From positions 1 through 64,000 of the forward strand of contig JAUCBJ010001489.1 of assembly GCA_032718475.1 (NCBI GenBank): a stretch of 64,000 nt of DNA, read 5' to 3'. This DNA comes from Nemertoderma westbladi (taxonomy: Eukaryota; Xenacoelomorpha; Nemertodermatida; Nemertodermatidae). Numbering within the stretch: the first letter of the stretch is position 1; each line of letters starts with the position of its first letter. This document shows, in pieces, positions 21,924 through 34,135 of this stretch. Below the pieces are notes generated by a model. It was not told the DNA's origin, ran no database searches, and worked only from the letters and a program-made list of their open reading frames with translations. A program made the position numbers and the translations under genes.

Positions 21924-24900
21924 ATTAAAATAGGATTAAAATAGGAGTTATCGGCCTGACAGATAGTTGGCTTTCCTGAACTTAATTTAAATATTTGTTT
22001 TTGGAATATTGCAGGATGCAAGGACAAACTTTCTAGTGGTAGTATTATATCGTTCATAGTAAACTATGATTTAGTTTATATATCAGAGACTAAAACGGCC
22101 GCCAGTGTTTCTGTACCAGGTTTTGCGACTATTTCAAACCCGTCAAAGTCACCACATCGTGGTGGTATAATCTTACATGTTAAATACGCTATACTCGACA
22201 GAATCAAATCTATAGATAAGTCAGTAGAAGGTCAGATATGGATTGAGTTTGACTATATAGCTGATACATTGTTTGGTAGAGTCTATATTCCGCCGAATGA
22301 TAGTCTGTACTACGATGATTCATTATTCACTGAACTGCACCACAAATTTGACTCGTCAAAAGATTTCGTTGCGTTAGGTGATTTTAACGCTCGTGTCGGC
22401 ATTCCACAAATCTATGATATCGACAATGAGATAAATACAAGTAATCTACACTATAGAAATATATCTGATCTAACAGTTAACAAAAGTGGTCAAATTCTAT
22501 AGTGCATTTGCACAGCTACAAATTAAATTGTTTGTAATAATCTTTGTTCTGGGTACTCTAACCTAGGAGGTGGTCTAACTTATAAGAAAGGTGGTAAATG
22601 GGTGTCAGAAATCGATCTTTGCGTGTCGAGCTCTAATATTTATGGTTCAATTGCAACGCTCGACGTACATCAAGACATTCTAGGTTCCAATCACGCACCA
22701 ATATCTATTTTGGTTAAGGTTGATAGAGAAAACTTTTTTGTTGATAAGAAGGGTCTATTTACTCGTAGTATGAGTTTAGGTTGTTCAATTTATGAAGACG
22801 GTGATGCTGTTAAGCTTACTGGAGTAGCCATGGATATCAAAGGACTTTCCCATAAATTTGTCGAATGCGACAAGTTTGAGGCAAGGATTGCGCAATGTGA
22901 TCCTCCTGTTATCACGGATACTAACGATGTCGATACGTTGTTGGACTCGTTCTTTGAGACAATCAATGAAGCAGCCCGATCGTGTCGAAGATCTCGTAAC
23001 GATCCAGTGATCTCAAGGGATCCTGATGCATGTCGATGGGATCATATCATCAACTCAAATGATCCTAAAAGTTTATGGAAAGCACTCGACTGGAATGGAA
23101 ACATTTCATTTGAAGATGAGAATAATGCAAATACTGCACCTAAAGATGAGGAGTTTAGGACTCATTTTGAGTCTCTTCTCAATCCTAGTGAACCTGCAGA
23201 CATTGACTCCGACATTACTAGTACTATTTACGTACCATGTCTGGATGATCCATTTACTCAACGCGAATTTGCCGAAGGTTTGGCCGATATGAAAACCAAC
23301 AAAGGTTATATTGGAGTAAGCCCTGGCTTGCTAACTAGGCTTCCAGGTTCATGGCTGATATTCATCTTATCAATCTTTAATTTAATATTTATTGGTGCAA
23401 TATATCCTGTAAAATGGGATGTTAGTAAATTAATAACGTGTTTCAAATCTGGTAATAGATTAGATTGTGGCAATTACCGTGGTCTTAGTATAATGACAAC
23501 ACTGTTAAAGTTTTTTGATATATTAATTTACAATCGGTTATAATATTGGATTAATTTAGATAAATGTCAGGCAGGAGCTCAAAAAGGCCGAGGGTGCATT
23601 GAACACATCCTCGGACTTCGACTCATTATAGATTATGCAATTTTCAAGAAGTCTAAATTATACGTCGTTTTCATTGATTTTAGTAAGGCGTATGACCGTG
23701 TTCCACGTGATAAAATGTTTGAACTACTTAAATCTTCAGGGTGTGGTTTTCGGATGTTATTTATTATTAAAGCGCTGTATTCTGCAACAAAATCTATCTT
23801 AAGATCTGCTGTAATTCTGACTACTATTGGGGTCCGCCAGGGGGCGCCTTCAAGCAGGATTTTATTTTGTATGTACCTTAATAAACTTGTTATCATGTTA
23901 AAAGAAGCTGTTAAATGTGATGGTTTCCTTGGTGCTTTAGTTTGCCTTTTGTTTATGGACGATACATTAATAGTATCAACTTCTAGGAAAAATTGTGAAA
24001 TTAAATTACATGCTCTATACGATTATTGTACTGTTTTTGGTATGGCAATTAATCAAAAGAAAAGCAAATTTTTTGTAATAAACGGTAATGTTAATGACAG
24101 TAAACCATTTATTTTAGGTACTACAGTTATTTCTATATGTGAATTTTATGTTTATGTTCTGTTTTCGCCGCTGATGGCCGCATATCTACTGCACTAAAAC
24201 ATCATATTATCATATGTGAGAGAACAATTAATAAATTTGCAATATTTTGCAGTAAGAATACATCACTCCCATTCGCTTTAAAGAAAAAGGTTTTTGATGC
24301 ATGTATAATATCTTCTATTTTATATGGTTGTGAAACGTAGTTGTCTGTTAATGCATGTACTAAGCAAATTGAACCGGTCTACAATAGGTTAATTAAAATT
24401 TTACTTTCAGTACGTCAACAAACACCAATTGATTTGTGCTTAATTGAGTTTAATATCCCACCACTTAGTCACTGTATTGTAAATGCTAGACTTAAATATG
24501 TGAAAAAGATGTTTAATTTACCCGTGCACGATACTGATGTGCCTTTATATTATATTTATGATCTTTGTAAAGCTGCAAACACTCCCGGATATCGTTGTTT
24601 AATGTCAGCACTTGATTACAAGGTTGATGACCCCCTAACTTCCGTCCGTTTACGTGTATTAAATAAACCACTTTCAGCTACCAAGTTCCGTACTTACAGT
24701 GACACTATCAACCCTGGCCTTACTGCTCATCCACTATACAGTTGCTTGAAACCCGTCATCCCGGACTTTAAACGTGTCCACTTCACCAGACTCCGTCTCA
24801 TGTCACATAGACTCCGAGTGGAAACTGGTCGATGGACTCGTGTTGCTCCTGAGTTACGTGTTTGCTATTGTGATAATACCTCTGTACAAAATGAACATCA

Positions 24901-25210
24901 CATACTATTAAAATGCCCGATATCTGAATACATTAGAATTAAGTTTGTACAGTTAGATTTCACCGATTTATCTTCATTATTTTCTACCGATTTACTAGTT
25001 GATCTGTGCAGTTATGTCTCTGAAGTCCTATGTCTTTATTATTGAATTAATCTAGTGCTAATTACTCTAGTTATTGATATTATTTCACGTATTAATTATT
25101 GTGCTATATATATATATACATATTATTCAGAAATTGATTTGGAATTGTGCGCCATTATTATGATATTATAGGCCGGACGGGCCGCATACCGTCTACTACT
25201 ACTACTACCA
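21924..25210 (+). mobile_element. Near-full-length LINE (EN + RT), decayed
   Basis: The forward strand carries an apurinic-type endonuclease domain (FWNIAG at about 21997, SETK, GDFNARVG at about 22380, and SNHAPI where SDH is usual), then an RT (KLITCFKSGNRLDCGNYRG, VVFIDFSKAYDRVP motif A, GVRQGAPSS motif B, LLFMDDT where (F/Y)ADD is usual), then a C-terminal Cys/His knuckle (CYCDN...EHHILLKCP), ending at 25045. Stops or frame changes fall near 22500, 23543, 24197 and 24340. The 3' end is GGCCGGACGGGCCGCAT followed by (CTA)n. GTACCATAG flanks at 21915 and 25211 could be a 9-bp target duplication. No separate ORF1 is recognisable. The altered SNH and MDD residues and the stops make it non-functional. 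Confidence 0.88.
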
Positions 25211-25412
25211 GTACCATAGTCCTCTTCAGAACATGGTAAGAAAATACACTTGTTAGCAATATAACTAAATAGATAAAATTGAAGTCAGTGAGATAGTTTT
25301 GAAGCTTTGCCAATACCTATCTCCAATGAAGAACATGGTCTCTCATAGGTATGGTCTCTCGTAGGTTGGTAATTATACTCAGTAATAATGGATAATTGAT
25401 TAACCCAATTAG

Positions 25413-25695
25413 TCGCTTGGCAGTTGTTAGAGCACTCTCAGGGAGAATCGGGGTGGTTGTTAGAACGTGCTCGAGGAGAATGTCGGTTGGTAGAGTGTGC
25501 TCAGGGAGAATAACAGCGGTTGGTAGAGCGTGCTCGGGGAGAATAACAGCAGTTGTTAGAGCGCCCTCAGGGAGAATCAGGGCGGTTGTTAGAACACACT
25601 CGGGGAGAATAACGGCAGTTGTTAGAGTGGGCTCAGGGAGAATCAGGGTGGTTGTTAGAGTGTGCTTGGGGAGAATAATGGCAGTTGGTAGATAA
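25413..25695. repeat. 33-bp minisatellite, about 8-9 copies
   Basis: Units of the form GTTGTTAGAG..CTCAGGGAGAATAA repeat every 33 bp. Because 33 is a multiple of three, an 11-residue repeat frame stays open across the array; I treat that frame as a by-product, not a gene. Confidence 0.9.
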
Positions 25696-26329
25696 ATGTG
25701 ATAAGGATTTTGTTTACCTTTATAGTCTGCGGTTAATAGTGGCTAGTAGGCCTATAATTAGTGATGTTAAGGCATGTTCCGGCCTTTCTCTGTGCCCTCT
25801 CAGTGTCAGACTAATGGCGCGACATCTCCCTGCACTAAATTAATTATTCAATGGTCTAGGCTCCTCCATCCATATACCCATCCACTCCCATACACACTCC
25901 ATGAATCTCCATGTGGTCTTGTATGTTGTTCTCTCTCTACCAATACAGCCCATGTCCGCAATGTTACGCCCTAGGGGCTCTCTCATCTACCTGATATAAG
26001 ACATATAGGCGGAGGCGCACTGCACACAAAGCTTTTGTTGGTCCCAGCAAGTAAGCCTCCTGCTGTGTGATCTAGAAGATAACTCGTCATTGAATTAATA
26101 TAGTCCAATCAGGTGACTTGATCAAATGTGTTTGCATATTATCACATTTGATGAAATCTGCTTTTTCTGGTGGCCTGTACTGTAGAAGTAATTGGTACCC
26201 TCAATAATTCATTTAGTTTAATTTTGTTCACGAGCTGAAATATTTTATATGCTAGAAGTATTTTGTACATAATTTGAGTTTGATAATATTGATTGAGATA
26301 TTTTACATGCCAGGTGTCTTTCTTTTCAC
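25696..26329. other. Intergenic DNA, no gene seen
   Basis: No domain, repeat array or RNA gene recognised. Confidence 0.5.
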
Positions 26330-26850
26330 GGTTTGAGTCTTACAATCAAGGTTTCGAATCGTACAAATAGTTTCAAATTCCGCTCTAACTCAGACGTACC
26401 ACTTTAGCATGAGGCACATGTTTGTGGCACTTGGCACAAGATACAAATATATCTACTGCTAGATAGAAATTTGCAATTTTCATTATTTACAGGATTTCAA
26501 AGGTGCTGATACGATTGCAAATAGTTTCCGATCCCGCTGTTCCATAATTGTGCCACTTTAGTATGTGGCACATGTTTGTGGCACATGGTATACAATATCA
26601 AAATTTATCCTGCTAGACAAAAATTGACAATTTTCAGTACTTATGGGTTTTCAAGGATGCTTATACGATTGAAAATAGTTTAAAATTCCGCTATCACACA
26701 TATGTGCCAGTTTAGCATGTGACACATGTTTGTGGCACATGGCTCCATGGCACAAAATGTCAAAATCTATACTGCTAGACAGAAATTGAGAGAATTTTTG
26801 GGTATTTACCGGATTTCAAGGGTGCTGATTCTATTAAAACTTGTCAATTG
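26330..26850. repeat. 154-bp tandem repeat, three diverged copies
   Basis: GGCACATGTTTGTGGCAC words at 26413, 26567 and 26721 mark an exact 154-bp spacing; the ATACTGCTAGACAGAAATT and GATTTCAAGGGTGCTGAT words recur in each unit. Diverged by roughly a fifth, so old. Confidence 0.85.
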
Positions 26851-27118
26851 TCCATCTCATTTATAAGTGCTATTTTTGGAAAGTACCAACAGTGAAATTC
26901 TTCAATTTTGGTATTGCTATCAATATTTGGATGTCATTTTTGGTCCTTTTTGGCAAATTGGGGCAACCCAGTTTAGCAATAATTTTGTTGTATACATGTT
27001 GATCTTTCATTTGAATGGCTGCTTGGGGCGTAGCAAAGCCTAGCAAAAAAAAATTTTTGATGTGCCAACTTATTTATATAACTATTTTATAATATCATTG
27101 TTTAAATTTTAGATTGAT

Positions 27119-27346
27119 ATGCTAGCTACTCATAATGGCGCAGTATGTAAAGGCATATATGGCCTTTATCATAAGTGCCCATGTTTTCACGGAAACTTAT
27201 CAAATCACAAAGTATGGGTATTAGAATGTGACTTAGTACTTCCAAATTTACCTTTGGATGCTGACAGAAAAGATTTGAGATTAAATGCATTCAAATCCAA
27301 TGACTTTACCATGTTCATTGGGAATGCTGCAATGAATGTTAGTTAA
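27119..27346 (+). other. Unidentified 75-codon frame
   Basis: An open forward frame with clustered Cys/His (CKGIYGLYHKCPCFHG). No donor or acceptor is clear and no family recognised. The AT-rich flanks (26851-27118 and 27347-27925) show no gene; 27786-27805 is a small ACATACCG hairpin. Confidence 0.2.
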
Positions 27347-27929
27347 TTTTATTAATAAAAGTTTTAAAAATTAATAAATTATTTTACAGTTGTTTTTTTT
27401 GATCATCGACATGAAATTTTATGGAAATTTTGACGCTTGTCGATATTACGATAGTATTTTGGTTTGTCTGTTTCTCCGTTAGTATGTTTTTGTTAAACTA
27501 TTTATTTATATTATATTTATCACCCTCTCCCCTACCTCCCACCATTATTGTCGAGAAACTTTATGTATGACTGTCCAGTTGCGAAAATGTTGAAGTATGT
27601 ATGATTTTGGTGTATAATTTATGTACTAGTAGCCTCACCTAACTTTTGAGATATGTGTGAATATACCCCTTTCAAATGTAGAATTATGTCACTACAATTC
27701 CTTCCCATCTCCTCCCCATTTTTTGAGTTAGGATATTTCCAACTACAATTTCCCTTTATGTGTTACTGCTGTGGTAGATCCAAATACATACCGTATTCGG
27801 TATGTATACGCATATTGTTGATATGTCTGACAAAATTAAATATAATATGTCTAATAGAATCCACATAATCAAGACATGTTTGTTCATACACACGACAGTG
27901 CTATGGTGATGCTTGTTTCCAGTTTCTTC

Positions 27930-28492
27930 TGCGTTAGCAAAGAACTGGTTACTTGACAGGCAGAAGGAGCGCAGCCTGGCGTCTAATTACGGAACTGTAA
28001 GTAAATAAACATTCCTCTGACATTGTTCAAGGACTTGGGGAACTCCTTGTTCAGGGAACATCAAAAGCTGCTACAACAGCCTTTCAACGTGAACCACCTG
28101 TCCCTGAGGTAAATATCGCCCCAGCTGTACTGACAGAGGGCATTGAAGAATTGCCCACGACACCACCACATCTTCCCCAGGCTCAGAAAGACAGTATTAT
28201 TTTAGTGGCAAGAATGCTTAGAGCCGAAACGAAATTGATAGAATTTGGTTTGGGGCCAGATGAAGCTGTAATGAGGCGGCGGTGCCCAGTTTGCCACCGA
28301 TATTTTACTGCCGAACATGGAGCACCAGATGGACAAGTACATCGGAACATCGCTGTGGGGAATGAAGCCAGCAGCATTTGGTGTCCCTACACAGATGACC
28401 TATCGATTCTCTCTCTTTACGAATGTCAAAAGAGAGAGCGCATGTTACAGCGTAAGAAACGCTATAACGCAAAAAAAATTAAAAAGGAATAA
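27930..28492 (+). other. Exon-like fragment with Cys cluster, unidentified
   Basis: A short coding-like piece ends at ACT|GTAAGT (27996/27997), a consensus donor. A second frame is open from about 28006 to 28492, about 160 codons, Pro-rich at first and then with RRCPVCHRYF, a WCPYTDDL block and a very basic C-terminus (RKKRYNAKKIKKE). The C-x2-C and later Cys/His could bind zinc. No acceptor was pinned down for the second piece. No family recognised; it may be part of a transposon gene. Confidence 0.35.
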
Positions 28493-28507
28493 ATCATCTA
28501 TCTCAAG

Positions 28508-28612
28508 AACCTGTGGCCTAGTGGTTGTAGTCTCGGCTTCCCCCTCGAGGTCCCAGGTTCGAATCCGACACCATGCTGATGAGACCCCCCAGTAAGGTCG
28601 AAACGGAGAGAT
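28508..28612 (+). repeat. tRNA-derived SINE with hammerhead-like core
   Basis: TGGCCTAGTGG (28514-28524) is an A box and GGTTCGAATCC (28556-28566) a perfect B box, 42 bp apart as in a tRNA gene. The 3' part then has CTGATGA (28576-28582), GACC (28583-28586), a 9-nt loop, GGTC (28596-28599) and GAAAC (28600-28604). That is the conserved core and stem II of a hammerhead ribozyme. TCCG (28564-28567) can pair with CGGA (28604-28607) as stem III. The cleavage triplet is GAC instead of NUH and stem I is not formed, so this copy is probably inactive. Confidence 0.7.
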
Positions 28613-28780
28613 ATGAGATATTAATTTCAAGAAAAATTACGCGATTCCTAAAATTTGTACTCTACCCGGTTAAAAAGTACGCATGTGATGGGATTACTCC
28701 TATAATTGCGCCAATAAAAGATAAGTTATTTTCGGTAAAATAAACTTATCATTCGAGGTTAGGCTATCAATAATCAAAAA

Positions 28781-29815
28781 TCAGGGGCTAATAAAATGGC
28801 AGCTGGCTTTGAAATTAATACTCCATATCTCAACTTCAAACTTAGTTACCTTCTTTAACTTTCTTTTGGAACCAAACAAAATACTTTCAGTCTTACCGTA
28901 GTGAATGGATAGCTTATTATCAACCAACCACTCATTACAGGATTCTAGAACTGCAGTTAACTTTTGGGAAATATGGATAGGATCTTTATGAGAGAAAATA
29001 AGAGCACTGTCGTCGGCATATAAAATGAGTTTAAAATCGGGATTTATACTACTTATCATATCATTTACACAGAACGTTCTAGAATTTTAGATACAATACT
29101 TAAGATACTAACAGGTCTGTAATTACAGGGTTCTACTTTACTATTCTTTTTATACAGAGGAACAACCTTAGCTAATTTCAGTTCGTCTGGTACTACATTA
29201 TCTACGATAGAGTAATTAATAATACAAGTAATAGGCACTTTAAGTACTTCAGCACCATCCTTAAGAAAACGGGCAGGTATTAGGTCTAGACCGGTACTTT
29301 TTGAGGCTGAGAGGCTAAGTAGATTTTGAAAAACGAAATCCTCAGAAACGGGTTTTAAAAATAACTTTTCTGAATTTTGTAACTTTTCTTAATAAAAATT
29401 ATTTAGAGTTTCGGACCCTATACTATATTTATACTTGATAACGGTAACTTCTTAACTAAATTAGAGGCAACATTAGTAAAATAATTATTAAATAAATTAC
29501 TAATTAGAGTATGATCATGAATCAGCACACTGTTATCTTGCAGAACAATATTCGATTTAGATTTAAGGTTTTTATAAACTAAAGATTTTAGGGTAGACCA
29601 TAGACTTTTAGGATTATCTTTATTCTCACTTATTTTGTTATACAAATATTCAGATTTAGCTTTTTTTATTTCCCATTGGACAAGGTTTCTATATTTGCAG
29701 TAATTATTATAATCAGCTAAAACACGGTATTTCCTAAATTTATACAAATAGTTATCTCTTTCTCTGATATTATTAAGAATACCCGAGGTCATCCAGTAAG
29801 CAACCGAGGGTGGAC
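28781..29815 (-). mobile_element. LINE fragment with internally deleted RT
   Basis: On the minus strand 29792-29418 reads as the pre-RT region (IRERDNYLYKFRK..., NPKSLWSTLKSL). 29400-29075 continues as RT palm start (KSTGLDLIPARFLKDGAE..., VVPLYKKNSK, NYRPVSILS). Then 29059-28781 resumes at LILYADDSALIF (motif C) and NKLSIHYGKTE. Motifs A and B, about 100 residues, are missing between ~29075 and 29060, so the copy has an internal deletion. It is of a CR1/L2-like style, different from the 21.9-kb LINE. Both ends truncated. Confidence 0.82.
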
Positions 29816-30323
29816 TCTCTATAGCCGAGGGGCACTTGTATAATAACTAATAATCACGAACCCCGTCCTCTTATAATATACACCTAACTCTGCAGTAGTC
29901 AGTAGTAGTAGTAATAGTAGTTATGTAGTAGTGGTAGTAAGTAGAATAAGAGTGAGAAAGAGAGAGAGAAAGAGAGAGACTGAGAGGGAGTAGAATAGAA
30001 TAAGATGCGGATTCATAATTATTCAAACTCATGTACTACTTACTTCAATGTGCCAATTGTAATAATAATTAAACATTACTCTGATTACGCTGGGTTTGGC
30101 CCCATAAGATATTATACTGACGTATTAATATTAATATATCCATTCGAGTAAACAAGAAGTGAAGTAAATGTTTATTATTATAGTTTTAAAAATTGAATGA
30201 TATACCCAAGATAGTGAAATAGATAATATACCAGAAATTGCCATTTGATCAGATGTATCAAAGCGGCGTCTTTAGTATAATACAATTCATTTTGTTATAC
30301 AATTTAAATATAGTAAATCTATT
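29816..30323. other. Intergenic DNA with GTA/AG microsatellites
   Basis: AGTAGTAGT near 29905 and AGAGAGA near 29955-29985. No gene recognised. Confidence 0.5.
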
Positions 30324-30338
30324 TATAAATATATAATG
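30324..30338. repeat. Target-site duplication of Penelope element, left
   Basis: TATAAATATATAATG here is repeated exactly at 34572-34586, immediately outside the element. Confidence 0.9.
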
Positions 30339-30735
30339 TAAAGATGATAGAAAAAAATAAAGTATTGAGGGTCTTTAGCTGGTTATATTATATTAGATAA
30401 AGATACAATAGTAAACGTTTTCGACCTACCGGTCTGCATCAGACTATGTACTGGCAACTAACAGGAAAAGGTGGGGGGGTCTATATATATATATAAGTTT
30501 TAAAGGGGAATACCTGATAGGTGAATCCCAGAAAGGTTAACGTGTATGTATGTACTGTATAACGTAAGGTAATTGTGATAGGGAAAGTACACCGAGTTAG
30601 TTGTAAGCTGTCAATCTAAAGTACAAATATAGGGTTGCAGGTTGGGTTATAAGGTTGGGAGAAGTTGATAGGGAAATCCCAGGAGTGGTCATGTGTCTAC
30701 ATACTGAATGGTATAATTGGATTAGGTAGGTTACA
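30339..30735 (+). repeat. Left inverted terminal repeat of Penelope element
   Basis: The reverse complement of 34136-34531, differing at only a few positions (for example, TGTATGTATG against TATATGTATG). It starts at TAAAGATGATAG and ends at GGATTAGGTAGGTTACA. Confidence 0.92.
30404..30450 (-). ncRNA. Hammerhead-like ribozyme motif in left repeat
   Basis: The minus strand carries the same motif as 34419-34464, because the repeat is inverted. Stem I has one base different from the right copy. See the right-hand entry for the structure. Confidence 0.5.
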
Positions 30736-30822
30736 ATAATGGAGCAACCACCAACGACCCAGGAGCACACACCAACTCAAAGGACGCCAACAACAAACTA
30801 ATCAGACAACTCAACAAATCTT

Positions 30823-33800
30823 TAAAAACACCCCCGTCGAGCCCTACCACCGAAAAGCGATGACGAAATAGTGGAAGCTCTCATCGCCGAACTACACCGT
30901 GACGTAGACCGAACACCCAATGTCTCCCCCAAAAATGTGCCTCAGGACAACCTTACGAAACAACAACGAACTGTCCTCAAATCACTCAAGTCAAACACTA
31001 ACATTCGTATCTGTAGGGGCGATAAATCTGGTAACACTGTAATCCTAGATACCAATGACTATAAAAATGAATGCTTACGTATTCTAAGAGACCCTAACAC
31101 CTATACTACATTAACTAAAGACCCTACTAATAAATACAGAACACAACTTGACGCACTACTACAAACCTGTAATATCGACACCAAACACACACTACACCCA
31201 CTACTACTACCTAAACACCCTAAGATAGCGTACTTCTACTGCACTATTAAAGACCACAAGGACAGGGAATCATGGATAAACTGGGGCGACGGTAGACTCT
31301 TACCTAAGGGCAGACCTATAGTTGCCACCATGGGCACCCTTCTACACCCACTTTCCCGCTTTGCTAACGACCTTCTAGAACCCGCGGTCACTCGCCTGGA
31401 GTCTAACTTGAAAGGGACAGACGACTTCCTATCAGCCCTCCCTAGAGATATTGGACCCGACTGCACTCTGATTTCACTGGACGTAGTAGACATGTACACT
31501 AACATTACCCATGATGTAGGATGTAGGGCACTACGACAAGCACTCTCCGAGGACACGCACTTCACACAACAAACACTCATCTCATTAGATAACTTTATAC
31601 TACTCGTCCGATTTATACTTGAACATAACTACTTCACTTTTGATAACACACTATACCTTCAATTACGAGGCGCAGCCATGGGTAGCAGTTTCTCGAAAAA
31701 CTACGCTAGCCTAACCATATCTAGATTAGAGATACACTTCCTCCACATCCTGAACAACCCCATTAATAACTACCTAAACGCGAGTGTATCAAACAGACTC
31801 CCTAACACAACTAACCTGGATACTAACACACCCGATCTGGATCTAACCACCCCTACCAACCCGAGCTCAACAACCACTGATCCCAACACTACTAACAAGA
31901 CCAGATATAATCCTAGTATAACTCCCCTAAAATCTATCAAAAACACCCCTGAAACTCACAGAACTACCATAACTACCCATGTAACTAATACAACCACCCC
32001 TGAAACTAACATAACTACCCCCAAAACTACCCTAACTACCCATGAAACTAACATAACTACTCCTGATATTAACATAACTACCCCTGCAACTAACATAACT
32101 ACCCCTAAAACTAACATAACTACCCCTGAAACTACCATAAGTACCCACGAAACTAACATAACTACCCCTGAAACTAACGAAACTAACATAACTACCCCTG
32201 AAACTAACATAACTACCCCTGGAACTAACATAACTACCCCTGGAACTAACAGAACTACCCCTGGAACTAACATAACTACCCCTGAAACTACCATAAGTAC
32301 CCATGAAACTAACATAACTACCCCTGAAACTAACGAAACTAACATAACTACCCCTGAAACTACCATAAGTACCCATGAAACTAACATAACTACCCCTGAA
32401 ACTAACGAAACTAACATAACTACCCCTGAAACTACCATAAGTACCCATGAAACTAACATAACTACCCCTGATACTAACGAAACTAACATAACTACCCCTG
32501 AAACTACCATAAGTACCCATGGAACTAACATAACTACCCCTGGAACTAACAAAACTACCCCTGGAACTAATATAACTACCCCGGAACCTACCCCTTCCAC
32601 CCCAGTCTGTAATAATATAACTACCTCAGTAACTTATAAAACTAAACTAGCACCAAACACTACACCTAACCCCGTTTTCTCAGATCCAATAATAACGACC
32701 CCAATATCTAACCTTACACCTCCTGATTCCAACATCAATATTCCAGAAACTATCCTATCTATCTCAGATCCTAATATAACCATAACTAACGAAACTACCT
32801 CAACCTCGGATCCAAACATAACCCCCCCAGACGATAATACAACTTACCCTATTCCATTCTACAAACGGTTTGTTGACGACAGCTATGGTATAGTACAACG
32901 TATATTAAGTGAACAGGACATTCACAACATACAGAAAATCACTAACTCCGCTTGTAACGACTTATTCCAAAACTCTGATATACAATTCACCATTGAATAC
33001 TCCCACACATCACTCCCATTCCTTGACGTCTTGACACAGATTAACAACGAAACACTAACAACTACATTATACAAAAAACCAACTAGCAATAAACTCCCGA
33101 TTCACTACAATAGCTTCCATGATAAGAAATTACTACTATCCGTAATTCGTAGCCAACTCCTACGCATCCACCGCAGATGTAGCGAGTCTAACGACTATAC
33201 CAAACTCAGAGACGAATTCCTTGGCGAATGTCTACTCAGGCAGTACCCCCAGAACCTCCTTAACAAACTTAGACATTGGACTCCCCAAACTAGACCTAAA
33301 GACACTAACTCGAAACCCACATTTTACCTATCCACTAACCAACAGATGAAGGGCATATTCCAAAATACTGTACGTAGATACTCCAAAAACTACGATCTTG
33401 ACATCAACATTAATGTAGTCACGAAGAACCCCACATCACTAGGACAAATACTAACCAAAAATAAAACTCAATCGCAAACACACACAAATAACACCACTAA
33501 TGAGCCATGTAACTCTAGCCGCTGCCTTACATGCAAAACTATCACTAACATACAACAGACACCATGGGGTGAAAAGATAAAAGGACACTATACATGTAAG
33601 TCCCACACTGTATGTTACTTGGCCTGGTGCCACTGCCACCCTACTCTATACTACATAGGCCAAACGAGACAGAAACTTCACGAACGCTTTAATGGACACC
33701 GCAACAACATACGACACTACCCCTCACGAGCCAATGACGGAAAAACACACGAAGACATACTCCTAGCTAGGCACATATACGGTTGTGGTTTAGAAAATCT

Positions 33801-33912
33801 ACGCACCGCAACCATAAAACAATTCACAAACATACCCGAACTACTAGCGACGGAAGCTAACCTAATCTATACATACAACCCCCCACTTAACGTAGCAAGA
33901 CCAGCAATCTAA
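30823..33912 (+). CDS. Penelope-like RT with GIY-YIG endonuclease, repeat-split RT
   Basis: The frame is open from about 30823; numbering below starts at GTG 30871 and gives 1013 residues. In order: an N-terminal RGDKSGNTVILD block (typical PLE), KGRPIVATMGTLLHPLS, motif A LISLDVVDMYTNI with Asp204, motif B GAAMGSS (Met270), then about 380 Thr/Asn/Pro-rich residues, motif C KRFVDDSYG (Asp669-Asp670), FLDV and LYKKPTSNKL (thumb), a Cys-rich linker (CNSSRCLTC, CYLAWCHC) and the GIY-YIG nuclease YYIGQTRQKLHERFNGH (Tyr927-Gly930). The catalytic residues of both enzymes look intact. The motif B to C gap, normally some tens of residues, is hugely extended. Another frame (30735-30860) upstream reads on in PLE style, so a frameshift may hide the true start. 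Confidence 0.92.
31930..32610 (+). repeat. 21-bp minisatellite inside the RT frame
   Basis: Units of ACTAACATAACTACCCCTGAA encode T-N-I-T-T-P-E. They repeat with higher-order groups containing ACTACCATAAGTACCCATGAA (TTISTHE) and ACTAACGAA inserts. Unit length is a multiple of three, so the frame is kept. The block sits exactly between RT motifs B and C. Confidence 0.95.
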
Positions 33913-34135
33913 ACCCAATGTTTTATATAATACACCCTATATTCTATATCTTACACAACTACAGTGCCCTCTATAGCGAATTTCCGGGGTTTTATGTGCT
34001 TTTCCCCTACCTTCCTTTTTGTTTTTGTCTTGGTTTTTTCTGTTTCTTGTGATTTCTTACTCTGTAAAAATTACAGCTATCATTATGTTGCATTCTACCT
34101 AACCGTGCGCTTTAAGTAGATACCTCATAATCCTA

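Noticed and set aside
25396..25695. 99-codon Arg/Val repeat frame
   Set aside because: By-product of a 33-bp minisatellite whose length is a multiple of three.
28576..28604. Active self-cleaving ribozyme in the SINE
   Set aside because: Core and stem II are present but the cleavage triplet is not NUH and stem I does not form.
31956..32600. Minus-strand frames of 214 and 162 codons (VSGVVML / GSYVSF repeats)
   Set aside because: Shadows of the 21-bp minisatellite inside the Penelope RT frame.
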